64,000 nt of DNA from Domibacillus enclensis. GTDB lineage: Bacteria > Bacillota > Bacilli > Bacillales > Domibacillaceae. Below the pieces are notes generated by a model. It worked only from the letters and a program-made list of their open reading frames with translations, was not told the DNA's origin and made no database searches. The position numbers and the translations under genes were made by a program. The stretch spans positions 1 through 64,000 of the forward strand of contig NZ_FTLX01000007.1 of NCBI RefSeq assembly GCF_900156125.1. The letters run 5' to 3'. Below, one piece after another: positions 54,270-62,802 of this stretch (its first letter is position 1; every line of letters begins with the position of its first letter).

Positions 54270-56117
54270 TCAGACAGCCAGGCTGCCTGACATCGAAATA
54301 TGATGAATGCGCACCAGTTCTACCTCCCGCTGAATCCCGGAAAGCTTATAGTGCGTTTTGCTGATGTCGAAATGATAGCCCGCAGCTCCTTCTGCAAAAG
54401 ATTCCCGCTCCCATTCCTGCGCGCTTATCATAATATCGCCGCCCTTGCTTTGCTGCTGAATGCGCGCGGCCATATTAACGGTATGACCGAAGTAGTCCAG
54501 CAGATCATTTGCATTGACGGCAATCGTCGGTCCTGTACATAACCCCAATTTAATCACCATATCCGTGCCGTGTTCTTGATTAAACGCACTGCTCTCTGAC
54601 TGAATGGCTAATCCAGCACGGAGGGCATCATTCGGATTGTAAAAAGCGGCCATGACAGAGTCGCCAATGGTCTTCACAATGCCACCGTTATGTTCAGCAA
54701 TCTGGCGGCGGAGGAAATCGAAATGGGTATGCACTTGACGGTACGCCCTGGCATCCCCCATCTGCTCATACATAGCTGTTGATCCCCGCAGATCACTGAA
54801 TAACATGGTCAATGACTCCACACCGATTTGCTGATCCGGAGCAATGACTTCCTTTGAAAAAAGATCACGGAACAGCTGGCTGCTCGTCGAATCTGCAGCT
54901 GTCAGTGCGTTCTCATCCCACCTGGTTGTTTCAAAAACAACCACCTGTTCCTCATCACTTTCGTTTTTCAGCTCCAGCAGACCCCCTTGCGATGACAGAC
55001 CTGCAGCAGGCCTCTCCCACCCTAGTGAAGAGCAGGCGAGCGAAGTGTCCTGACCGGGCACAAGGTCTAGCGTGTGATTCGTTTTCAGCGTGCGAAGGCG
55101 GGCTTCAGGTGGAAGAGCCGGATAGTATACTTGCCGCGAAGAATGCGGTTTTAAACGGTATTGAGCAAATACGTGCGGCGACATCATTGGCCCCGATAGA
55201 CAATACGTGTAGTCCATTGCCGACCGTATTGAGGGGTGGATGGAAAAGCGCATCTCCACATACCGGTCAAAGGTCAGATCGTATCCGACTCCGCACAAAT
55301 CACAGTGTACCTGTCCCTTCACTTCCGACAAGGAAGAAGCCGTTTTTTTCGGCACGCGGCAATTTGGGCACATTAATTCCCAGCTTTGTGTAAGCAGCCC
55401 GATTTTGGTTGCATGCAGGAAAAGATCGCGTACTTCTTTTCGGGCAACGCTCCATTTGGCTGCGAGATGATACGGCTTCATACGAAGAACCTCGTCATCT
55501 CCTGTATGCACCAAATGATATTCCAGCTTTTTGATGAGCTCTTTATCCGGATAGATGATTCGAAGCTGTTCAAGCAGCCTGTCCAGCCGCTGGGCATCCA
55601 CTGGATACGAAGCTTTCTCCTGCGGCCGCTCCTTTATTATACGATTTTTATTATCACTTATATATTGATCAAGGTAGCTTAGAACAATTTTCTTTAAGGA
55701 GGGCAGTGCCACAAGTGAAATAGCCGCTTGTCCGAGCACATTCCGCTTTGTAAAATGAGCAGTGCCCGTAACTTCCGTACATGGTCCGCCTTCTGCAAAC
55801 ACATCCTTGCATTCAATGGTCCACAGCACTCGCTCAAGAGGCCCCTCTTCATACACACGCTCGACGGAATACCTTTCTTCCTTCACCCATTCAAACGGAT
55901 ATTCACGCCATTTGGTCGGGACCAGGCCGAGGGCTTTTGCTTCAGCATATTTGAACATCGCTTGATCCGCAAACTGTGCTTCTGAAAATTGAACCGGAAA
56001 CAAGCCCGCCACCCGGTTTAAATGGTCCGTCTCCGCTAAAAGCGCCCACACCTCTGCTCTTGGAAGCGGATATGTTTTTTGAAATCGGTACGTTTTTTCT
56101 TTCGGCATCGTTTCCAC
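54270..56117 (-). CDS. Class III adenylate/guanylate cyclase with SRPBCC-like and DUF5939-like regions
   Basis: A 615-aa protein. Residues 1-150 look like an SRPBCC lipid-binding fold (YPLPRAEVWALLAETDHLNR). The middle (about 170-400) has a CPNC...CDLC zinc ribbon and resembles DUF5939. The C-terminal cyclase domain (about 435-590) has metal Asp in FSDLRGST and GDSVMAAF, a Lys before the second (IVKTIGD), and DYFGHTVNMAARI, with Asn and Arg of the active site. So it should be active, probably making cAMP. It ends 21 nt before the marR start and begins 15 nt after the HD-GYP gene. Confidence 0.85.
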   Translation of the reverse strand: METMPKEKTYRFQKTYPLPRAEVWALLAETDHLNRVAGLFPVQFSEAQFADQAMFKYAEAKALGLVPTKWREYPFEWVKEERYSVERVYEEGPLERVLWTIECKDVFAEGGPCTEVTGTAHFTKRNVLGQAAISLVALPSLKKIVLSYLDQYISDNKNRIIKERPQEKASYPVDAQRLDRLLEQLRIIYPDKELIKKLEYHLVHTGDDEVLRMKPYHLAAKWSVARKEVRDLFLHATKIGLLTQSWELMCPNCRVPKKTASSLSEVKGQVHCDLCGVGYDLTFDRYVEMRFSIHPSIRSAMDYTYCLSGPMMSPHVFAQYRLKPHSSRQVYYPALPPEARLRTLKTNHTLDLVPGQDTSLACSSLGWERPAAGLSSQGGLLELKNESDEEQVVVFETTRWDENALTAADSTSSQLFRDLFSKEVIAPDQQIGVESLTMLFSDLRGSTAMYEQMGDARAYRQVHTHFDFLRRQIAEHNGGIVKTIGDSVMAAFYNPNDALRAGLAIQSESSAFNQEHGTDMVIKLGLCTGPTIAVNANDLLDYFGHTVNMAARIQQQSKGGDIMISAQEWERESFAEGAAGYHFDISKTHYKLSGIQREVELVRIHHISMSGSLAV

Positions 56118-56132
56118 GTCTTTTCGTTTAAA

Positions 56133-57284
56133 TTATTGAGCATCCTCGTACTGACTGCGGATCTCCGTGAAGATCGTCAAGTTATTCAAAAACAAATTGG
56201 CCAGATAAGGGTCAAAATGACGTCCTTTTTGTTCTTCAATAAACCGGACAATCTGATCAAGCGGCCAGGCTTTTTTATACACACGGTCACTGCCCAATGC
56301 ATCGAATACATCGGCAATCGCTGTAATCCGCGCGTATAAATGAATTTCCTTCTCTTTTAATCCGTGTGGGTAACCGGTTCCATCCCACTTTTCATGGTGC
56401 TGGTATGCAATGATTGCGGCCACTTTGAAAATCCGGCGGTTTGAATTTTTGAAAATATTGTAGCCTTCTTCTGTATGTGCCTGCATAACTGCATATTCTT
56501 CTGGCGTCAGCTTGCCCGGCTTTTTTAAAATATGATCCGGAACAGCTACCTTGCCGATGTCATGCATAGGGGAAGCCAGCTCAAGCAGCTGCACTTCAGC
56601 ACCCGTTAGTCCATGCAGGTTTGCCAGAGCGGCTGAATATTTGGCCACTCGCTTAACATGCTGGCCGGTTTCCCTTGAACGGCTCTCACTTACTTCACCG
56701 AGCTTAAAAATAATTTCCCGCTGTGTTTCTACCAGCTCCATATGCAAAATCGCTGCCTGAATGGATTTCCCCATGTACGATGCAGCCAATGATAAGTTTT
56801 TCTCATCTTCTTCTGAAAACCAATCTGCGCCAAGTCCCCGGTTAATCGCCTGATATACACCAATAATTTCATTGTCCAGACCGCGGATCGGCATGCATAG
56901 AACAGACCGCGTCCGATAATTTGTTTTTTGATCAATAGCCGGATTAAATCGTTTGTCTTGATAAGCATCCTTGACGAGGACCGTTTCACCCGTTTGAACA
57001 GTATGTCCAGCCAGACCGCTGTTAGTCGGCATTTCAATCCGGTCTATACCGTGCGCCACTTTTGTCCAAATCAACTTCTTTTCGCGGTCAACAAGCCATA
57101 GGGTACACCGATCAGCCCTCACAAGCTTTCGTCCCATTTCAGCCATTAAAATAAGCAGCGTATCCAGATTGTTTTCTCCTGATATTCTCGCCGCATAGTC
57201 TAAAATGATTTCAAGCATCTCTTCAGCTGAAAGCTTGCCCTGATTGGGTCCATTATCCCCCATCTCATTCACCTCTTCTAACAA
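56133..57284 (-). CDS. GAF domain / HD-GYP phosphodiesterase
   Basis: A 383-aa protein. An N-terminal GAF sensor (about 30-175, LWLVDREKKLIWTKVAHGID) is followed by an HD-GYP domain (about 190-370) with ETGQHVKRVAKYS, the HD pair in SPMHDIGKVAVPD, HHEKWDGTGYPHG and DVFDALGSDR. Metal and GYP residues are intact, so it should cleave c-di-GMP or a related nucleotide. Encoded just upstream of the cyclase, likely in one operon. The start GTG/ATG region has GAGGTGA. Confidence 0.88.
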   Translation of the reverse strand: MLEEVNEMGDNGPNQGKLSAEEMLEIILDYAARISGENNLDTLLILMAEMGRKLVRADRCTLWLVDREKKLIWTKVAHGIDRIEMPTNSGLAGHTVQTGETVLVKDAYQDKRFNPAIDQKTNYRTRSVLCMPIRGLDNEIIGVYQAINRGLGADWFSEEDEKNLSLAASYMGKSIQAAILHMELVETQREIIFKLGEVSESRSRETGQHVKRVAKYSAALANLHGLTGAEVQLLELASPMHDIGKVAVPDHILKKPGKLTPEEYAVMQAHTEEGYNIFKNSNRRIFKVAAIIAYQHHEKWDGTGYPHGLKEKEIHLYARITAIADVFDALGSDRVYKKAWPLDQIVRFIEEQKGRHFDPYLANLFLNNLTIFTEIRSQYEDAQ

Positions 57285-57380
57285 AAAAGTCCCTATGACC
57301 TAAAACAATAGTATGATATTTTAAATATATCATAATTGGCATCCGTATATAGTGATCTATTTACCAGAGGAAGTGAATTC

Positions 57381-57725
57381 ATGGAGCCGTTTAGCTTTTT
57401 ATTGTTAGCGCACTTAATAGGTGATTATTTGTTTCAAACAAGCTGGATGGCTCAATACAAAGCGACCAGATGGTTTCCTTTGATGACGCACTGTTTCGTT
57501 TATACAGCGGCTGTTGCTTTATTCGCATATATGACCTTCGGGGGCCTCTCACCTACTGGTGTTGCCTTTGTCTTTTTTACCCATGTCATTCTTGATCGCC
57601 GCACGTTCGTTTCGTGGTGGGTTCGCACCATTATGACAGCACGCGGACCGGAAGCGAAATGGCTCGGGATTATGGTTGACCAAATCTTTCACCTTCTCGC
57701 TTTGGCTGCCGCTTTGTACATGTAA
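57381..57725 (+). CDS. DUF3307-family membrane protein
   Basis: A 114-aa membrane protein with about four helices: PFSFLLLAHLIGDYLFQTSW opens it, with HCFVYTAAVALFAYM next and FHLLALAAALYM at the end. HLIGDYLFQ is the DUF3307 signature; function unknown. ATG 57381 follows AGAGGAAG; an earlier in-frame start lies in the promoter region. Confidence 0.8.
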   Translation: MEPFSFLLLAHLIGDYLFQTSWMAQYKATRWFPLMTHCFVYTAAVALFAYMTFGGLSPTGVAFVFFTHVILDRRTFVSWWVRTIMTARGPEAKWLGIMVDQIFHLLALAAALYM

Positions 57726-57760
57726 AAAAGCCTCCTCTCAAGCAAGAGGAAGCTTCTTTC
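57724..57760. terminator. Bidirectional terminator, DUF3307 gene / sortase gene
   Basis: Stem AAGCCTCCTCT / AGAGGAAGCTT with a loop of a few bases (two mismatches), between convergent genes. Confidence 0.75.
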
Positions 57761-57761
57761 A

Positions 57762-58679
57762 TCATTTTGTTATATTCGATGGCTTCGATTCCTGATTATA
57801 GGCATCCACAGCCGTTACATAATAGCGGTGATCTCCTGCTTCAGGGTCTGTGTAGCTTTTCCGCTCAAATGCTGAGATGCTCGCCACTTGTACAAAGTCT
57901 CCGTTCTCTTCACGGTACACACGGTAGCCGGCAATGTTTTCATCACGGACCGCATGCCACGAAACAAAGGTCCCGTTCACTTCTGCATGGGTCGGTGCGG
58001 ATGGCAGCGTGTCCGGTTTTTTCACTTCCGGCTCTTTTAATTCAGTGTAAACGACCAGCCGCTCTTCATGCGTACCTTCTGCCCGGTTAAAGTCCCCTGT
58101 GCAGGTGATTAAATTGAGCTTTTTAGCATCTGATGATCCAAATACTTCTTCAATCGGAGCCGAGCTGCGTTCGTAGCTTTTTTTGGATTGAACAACAAAC
58201 GTCAGCTGCTTGCCCTCGGCATCCTTCACGATCACTTCATCGCCCGCTTCAAGCTTTTCCAGATCGAAAAAGATGGCTGGACCCGTTTTGCTGTCGACAT
58301 GTCCGGCGAGCACCGCATTGCCGTTGCTGCCCGGCTTGATTCCCGGCTCAAACCAGCCGACATTGTTTACTTCCTGCGGTACGCCCATTTGGCCGTTTTC
58401 CAAAATGCCTACAGGCTCAATTGCTGCTTTTACATCGATCGCTGGAATTTCGATGCTGGATGGAACGATGCTGTCAGCGGCCGTTTTTTGTGATTCTTCC
58501 ATTAACTTCTTGACCTCTTCGTCCAGCAGCGTAAATTCCGGCGGCTCTTTTTCAACCGATACATCTTTTACTTCGCTGCTTTTTCCTTGAGAGTCTGGCT
58601 GCGGAAAATAACCACCCGTATAGCCGTATAAAACAAAGCATAAAACACTGGCGGCTGCTAAAAGCAATATCGACTTCAT
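57762..58679 (-). CDS. Class F-like sortase with C-terminal Fn3-like domain
   Basis: A 305-aa transpeptidase. N-terminal membrane anchor (about 3-20), acidic linker, then a sortase domain (about 75-215) with catalytic H127 in LAGHVDS, C193 in LITCTGDF and R207 in HEERLVVY. The short, compact domain is like class F. Residues 225-305 form an Fn3-like beta domain (VSWHAVRDENIAGYRVYREE), unusual for a sortase. The gene upstream encodes its probable substrate with MPKTG. Confidence 0.87.
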   Translation of the reverse strand: MKSILLLAAASVLCFVLYGYTGGYFPQPDSQGKSSEVKDVSVEKEPPEFTLLDEEVKKLMEESQKTAADSIVPSSIEIPAIDVKAAIEPVGILENGQMGVPQEVNNVGWFEPGIKPGSNGNAVLAGHVDSKTGPAIFFDLEKLEAGDEVIVKDAEGKQLTFVVQSKKSYERSSAPIEEVFGSSDAKKLNLITCTGDFNRAEGTHEERLVVYTELKEPEVKKPDTLPSAPTHAEVNGTFVSWHAVRDENIAGYRVYREENGDFVQVASISAFERKSYTDPEAGDHRYYVTAVDAYNQESKPSNITK

Positions 58680-58699
58680 TGAAGGTCACTCCCACTCAT

Positions 58700-58738
58700 T
58701 TGAAAAAAAGAGAGGACTCGTTCCCTCTCTTTCTTTTA
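58700..58738 (-). terminator. Terminator/attenuator between substrate and sortase genes
   Basis: Stem AAAGAGAGGGAACGA... / CCTCTCTTT with a seven-T run on the minus strand, after the surface protein stop. Read-through would give low sortase relative to substrate. Confidence 0.78.
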
Positions 58739-60076
58739 TCATTTTTGCAATGCTCTGCGGCGTACAAGCAAGGCTGTCATAACTGCAAGCATAGAACCCA
58801 TTGCCGCCCATATCATCGGCAGCATGCTTTCTTCAGCACCGCCAAAACCTGTTTTCGGCATTTCATCCGGCATTGCTGTGTCAGTAAAGTTATCCGGCAT
58901 TTGTGTGACAATCGCTTCACCCAGTGCCTGACCTACTCCAAACATGTAGGCATATCCTTCCCGGAAGGACTCATATGCTGCTTCGTCGTCACCAGCTGCA
59001 TATTGATCAAATGTCTGCAAAATAAGCTCTTCATGCCCCTTTACGGCAGCTGTCGCTTCTTCTGCTGGAAGGTTCCCAGCAGTTGCTGTTCCTAAAAATG
59101 CACCAAAGTCAGTCGCAAAGGAATCCAGCTTCTTTTTGGCCGCACTGACTGCTTCCTCGTTTTCTTCAAGTGTCGCTGCCACAATTTCGGCTTGTGCGTT
59201 AAGATGATCCGTCTGCCATACTTTTTCAAACTGCGCGGCACCTTCTTCACCGTACACAGAGGCCATCGCCGCCTTAAAATCAGCTGTATTTTCATCCTCC
59301 GCCCAGCTCACAAAGTCGTAATCTGCGGCCTGGTCAACTCCTTTTTGCATGCCCATTGCGGCAAGGGCAAAATGCTCTGCTGCCAGGCTGTTTAGCGTTG
59401 ACCGCCATTCAGCCGCCGGTGCATCTGCTTTTGTGTGTTCGAATTTGTCCGGCAGCTGAGTGACAATCGCACTGGATAGCGCTTTGCTGATCGCAAACAT
59501 GTGCTGGTAGCCTTCACGGAACTCTACCATCGCCGCTTCATAGTCGCCGGCTGTATAGCTGTCAAAAACGCTCAATACTTGCTCCTCATGTAACCGGATT
59601 GCTTCCTCCGCTGTTGTTGCTGGAAGAGTTCCTCCCGTTGCTGTGCTGAGGAAGGCTGAAAATTCGTTAACAAAGGCTTCTACTTCTTTTTCAGCTTCAG
59701 CCCGTGCGTTTGAATCGTTTTCTTTGGCTGCCTGCACGAAGTCGGCTGTATAGTTGTTATGCTCTTTGAAAATCCGTTCAAATTCCTCCGCTCCCTCCTC
59801 GCCGTACACAGAGGCAATTGCCGGCGTCATATCCGCCGCATTTTGATCAAGTGCCTTGGCCGCTGCGTCCGCATCTGCTGCGCCGTCATACGCTTTTGTC
59901 ATGGAGGTGACAGCTAAAACGAAGTGCTCGGACAACAGATGGTCCAGTGTGGATCTAAGCTCAGCCGCCGGAGTATTCACGGTCGGTGCTGCCTCCGTGC
60001 TTGCTGAAGCAATTCCCGGTATTAAAAGAGCAGCACCCATAACAGGGGCGATTATTTTCTTCATTGTTTTATTCAT
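58739..60076 (-). CDS. MPKTG-anchored surface protein with two helical repeats
   Basis: A 445-aa secreted protein: signal peptide (to about 27), two alpha-helical repeats of about 180 aa, then MPKTG, a hydrophobic helix and RRRALQK. The repeats align by AEWRSTL, SVYGEEGA and EYREGY/FREGYAYMFG (first copy FREGYQHMF). His and Glu recur at matching places (SEHFVLA/AEHFALA, LHEEQ/GHEEL), so a metal- or ligand-binding helical bundle is possible. I do not recognise the family. ATG 60076 has GGAG 9 nt upstream. The adjacent sortase probably attaches it to the wall. Confidence 0.8.
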   Translation of the reverse strand: MNKTMKKIIAPVMGAALLIPGIASASTEAAPTVNTPAAELRSTLDHLLSEHFVLAVTSMTKAYDGAADADAAAKALDQNAADMTPAIASVYGEEGAEEFERIFKEHNNYTADFVQAAKENDSNARAEAEKEVEAFVNEFSAFLSTATGGTLPATTAEEAIRLHEEQVLSVFDSYTAGDYEAAMVEFREGYQHMFAISKALSSAIVTQLPDKFEHTKADAPAAEWRSTLNSLAAEHFALAAMGMQKGVDQAADYDFVSWAEDENTADFKAAMASVYGEEGAAQFEKVWQTDHLNAQAEIVAATLEENEEAVSAAKKKLDSFATDFGAFLGTATAGNLPAEEATAAVKGHEELILQTFDQYAAGDDEAAYESFREGYAYMFGVGQALGEAIVTQMPDNFTDTAMPDEMPKTGFGGAEESMLPMIWAAMGSMLAVMTALLVRRRALQK

Positions 60077-60137
60077 CCTGTTCATCTCCTGACCTTTTTG
60101 ATTCTTGATTAGCTAACGAATCAACAGGAGAGATGGA

Positions 60138-60677
60138 TCACTTTTCAATTCGGTTTTTCCATATAATTAGCCCACTCACTGCATACAAAAGGGATGCGGC
60201 ATAAAAAATAGTGGCAATGGTTAAAAAGTCGACGAGATAGCCTGTGGCGATAATAGCTGCTGCTGCCGCGATCGATGTCCAAAAATGGTAACGTCCCATC
60301 TCTGTCCCTGCCTGTTTCTTTTCAGCTCGGCGGGCGAGTGCTGCTTTTTCTGTGTTTTTTTGTACGGCGCCCAAAACGCCCATCATCACTTGAAGGACAT
60401 AAACCTGCCATACACTCGTCACAAGCGGAAACAGCAAGAGAAGGATGGCCATCGCAAGCGAATAAACGAGCAGCAGCGTTCTGTCTCCCGACCGGTCCGC
60501 CCATTTGCCGATCAGCGGGTAAGCAAGAGCAGACGTTAAGGCAAATAGACCATACGCCCAGCCAAACTGCGAGTAGCTGTCCCCGACATTCCGCAGGAGC
60601 AGCACGTAAAAAGGAAAGATCATGCTTCCTGCCATGAAAATGATGCTTTGCGAGATCACAAACTGACGATAGGTCAT
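60138..60677 (-). CDS. Half-size MFS-type membrane protein
   Basis: A 179-aa protein with six membrane helices, equal to one half of an MFS transporter. MFS motif A is present as GKWADRSGDR. The ends are clean, so it is probably not a recent fragment, and would work as a dimer or with another half. It overlaps the flavoenzyme gene by 4 nt, in one operon. Substrate unknown. Confidence 0.75.
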   Translation of the reverse strand: MTYRQFVISQSIIFMAGSMIFPFYVLLLRNVGDSYSQFGWAYGLFALTSALAYPLIGKWADRSGDRTLLLVYSLAMAILLLLFPLVTSVWQVYVLQVMMGVLGAVQKNTEKAALARRAEKKQAGTEMGRYHFWTSIAAAAAIIATGYLVDFLTIATIFYAASLLYAVSGLIIWKNRIEK

Positions 60678-62092
60678 TTCCCGTACTCCTCGTAAAAATA
60701 GTTTATAAACCGTTCATCCGGATCAACCTGCTGTTTTTTCCGGAAAAATGTATCCGCATGGGGATACGCCTCTTGAAATTGCTCCTGTGAAGGAAATGAA
60801 TAGTACGGTAGATAATAGCTGCCTCTGTGCTTCAGAGCGACATCAATCATTTCCCGTATGACGTCTCTTGATTTCTCCACATCTTCTTCCGACCGGCCTT
60901 GATTGAGCAGCAAAACAAGCGCAAACATATCTTCCTTTGCGTAAGAAAGCACCGCCTGGTCACTTTTTCCCACGTAGCGGATGGTGATGTTCAGCAGGTT
61001 AAAATCGTCTTCCTTCTGAAGAACCTCACGAAGATCATCGATAAACGCTGTGAATTCATCCACCGGAACGAAATATTCTTGAAGCACTTCTGTTCGCGAG
61101 CCGCTTTCATATGCCATAAAATCAGTTTCTGACCGCATCACATTGTTTCTAGATTCATACGCTCCGTCCTCTTCCAGCATATACTCCTTTTGAATAGCCC
61201 AAAAGGCATCCTTGCCCCAGTTGCTGTAGCGTGATAAGCCGAGAAACAGCTTCGGCAGCGCAACGACTCCTTCTCCTTTTAGCATTCTATACTCCTCCAG
61301 CTTCTCCTGATCCGCTGCGCTTACATAATCCGTTACGTACATATCGCGTAAAAAAGAAGAAGGTGCCACAGAAATACGTGCCAGATGCATTTTAACCGCG
61401 GGATTTTCTTTTACTTCTGATTGAAAATAACGGCTGTACTCCTTGTAGTCGAGCTCTTTCGTGTACTTTTGGTATAGTTCATCGTCTGTTAGCGAAATCG
61501 TCACGTCCAAAATAACCCCGAATAAGCCGTACCCGCCGATCACATATGGAAAAAGATCCTTATTCTCTGTCCGGCTCACGCGCACAATGCTGCCGTCCGG
61601 CTTTAACAGTCGAAATGATTGAACGGTATCGATCAGTGACTCATGCCGGATATCGCGCCCATGTACATTAACGCTTAACGACCCGCCAACGGTAAAAATG
61701 TTTTGCGACTGCATCACTTTTACCGCAAGGCCGTACGGGTTGATGTGCTGCTGAATATCGTCCCATGTCGCACCAGCTTGAACCGTAATCACTTTTTTCT
61801 CCGGCTGAAAGTCCACAATGTTATTGAACGGCTTCATATCGATCATAACCGCTCCAGGGTAATACGTGTGACCGCCCTGACTATGCTGCATCCCGGCAAT
61901 TGTCACGTGGCGGTTTTGTTGAACAATATCCCGCAGCACTTCTTCGCCGTCTGCCTGCTTGATTGCCTTCACTTGTGCAGGCAGCAGCCGGCCGGCATCT
62001 TCAACGGTTGGATCGGAATAATTGCTTTTATATAAATAGAAAGAAGACGAGAATAGGACGAGATACAAACAAAAAAACAGGACTGCTTTCAT
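60674..62092 (-). CDS. FAD-linked oxidoreductase, membrane anchored
   Basis: A 472-aa protein with an N-terminal hydrophobic anchor (4-21) and a PCMH-type FAD domain: VTIAGMQHSQGGHTYYPGAV, ITVQAGATWDDIQQHINPYG, IFTVGGSLSVNVHGRDIRHE and GGYGLFGVILDVTISL. Similar to the glycolate/gulonolactone oxidase group; the acceptor and substrate are unknown. It heads an operon with the half-MFS gene. Confidence 0.82.
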   Translation of the reverse strand: MKAVLFFCLYLVLFSSSFYLYKSNYSDPTVEDAGRLLPAQVKAIKQADGEEVLRDIVQQNRHVTIAGMQHSQGGHTYYPGAVMIDMKPFNNIVDFQPEKKVITVQAGATWDDIQQHINPYGLAVKVMQSQNIFTVGGSLSVNVHGRDIRHESLIDTVQSFRLLKPDGSIVRVSRTENKDLFPYVIGGYGLFGVILDVTISLTDDELYQKYTKELDYKEYSRYFQSEVKENPAVKMHLARISVAPSSFLRDMYVTDYVSAADQEKLEEYRMLKGEGVVALPKLFLGLSRYSNWGKDAFWAIQKEYMLEEDGAYESRNNVMRSETDFMAYESGSRTEVLQEYFVPVDEFTAFIDDLREVLQKEDDFNLLNITIRYVGKSDQAVLSYAKEDMFALVLLLNQGRSEEDVEKSRDVIREMIDVALKHRGSYYLPYYSFPSQEQFQEAYPHADTFFRKKQQVDPDERFINYFYEEYGK

Positions 62093-62296
62093 AAGTCACT
62101 CCTTACGTATAAAAATGTATATTTTTAACATGAATTTTACCGATAACGTTCAAATTTGTCGAATGTAAAACAAATGAAACGAGGCTAGGACATAACAATG
62201 AGATTGGCGCTTGAATCCAAACGATCTAGTAGCTGAAAACCTTGATTCATCCTTTTCTTGAAAAAGCACAATCAGGGGCTCCGGGCTGCCGGATCA

Positions 62297-62354
62297 GCGG
62301 GTCAGGTGAGATCCACTTTTGGAGCGTAGCGACAAAAGTTAGCTCACCGCCCGC
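62297..62354. repeat. Structured GC-rich inverted repeat in the gap before the ATL gene
   Basis: Three stacked arms pair across an 11-nt loop: GCGGG / CCCGC, GGTGAG / CTCACC, ACTTTTG / CAAAAGT, with small symmetric bulges. The flanking 62260-62400 is GC-rich compared with the rest of the 350-bp gap. It could be an intergenic repeat or a structured RNA; the 62093-62250 part is the flavoenzyme upstream region with no clear site. Confidence 0.6.
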
Positions 62355-62443
62355 CCCTCCGAACGCGAAGTCCTGCAGAAGCCGCCCTATCTATGCTGGC
62401 GCAAGCACAGTCACTAAACAATTTATCATCATGAAGAGCTCAA

Positions 62444-62478
62444 AAAAAGCCAAACGAATATGATCGTTCGGCTTTTTC
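62444..62478 (-). terminator. Terminator of the ade-ATL operon
   Basis: Stem AAAAAGCCGAACGATC / GAATATTCG-like TTCGTTTGGCTTTTT (imperfect) with a seven-T run on the minus strand. Confidence 0.8.
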
Positions 62479-62511
62479 TTCTATTCAGAACCTTTTGTCC
62501 CAAGCTCGTTT

Positions 62512-62802
62512 TTATTGAGGAAGTTTTACCCGCCCATCCTCCGTAAACAAAACGCCTTCTTCTTCTAAAAGGCGTCTCTGCTCGAGGCGTGATGCTTCGT
62601 CCGGGACGTTCAGCTCCCCTTTCGCATTCACCACACGGTGCCACGGAAGATCGTATTTCGCGCTCATCGAGTGCAGAATACGCACGACTTGCCGGGCGGC
62701 GCGCGGACTGCCGGCAAGCCGCGCCACCTGGCCGTATGTGACGACAACGCCAGGTGGAATGTCCTTTAACACGCGGAGCACGTCTTCTGTAAACGGCGTC
62801 AC
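62512..62802 (-). CDS. Alkyltransferase-like (ATL) DNA repair protein
   Basis: A 96-aa protein like the DNA-binding domain of O6-alkylguanine-DNA alkyltransferase: VVTYGQVARLAGSPRAARQV is the helix-turn-helix with the Arg finger. The active-site PCHR is PWHR (LPWHRVVNAKGEL): Trp replaces the methyl-accepting Cys, the hallmark of ATL proteins, which bind alkylated bases and recruit nucleotide-excision repair. ATG overlaps the adenine deaminase stop by 4 nt. Confidence 0.92.
   Translation of the reverse strand: MTPFTEDVLRVLKDIPPGVVVTYGQVARLAGSPRAARQVVRILHSMSAKYDLPWHRVVNAKGELNVPDEASRLEQRRLLEEEGVLFTEDGRVKLPQ

Noticed and set aside
54854-55393. 179-codon open frame opposite the cyclase gene
   Set aside because: Antisense shadow without a start signal or domain.
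62242-62463. 73-codon open frame on the plus strand before the ATL gene
   Set aside because: It runs through the hairpin element and the ATL terminator, has no family resemblance and no Shine-Dalgarno sequence.
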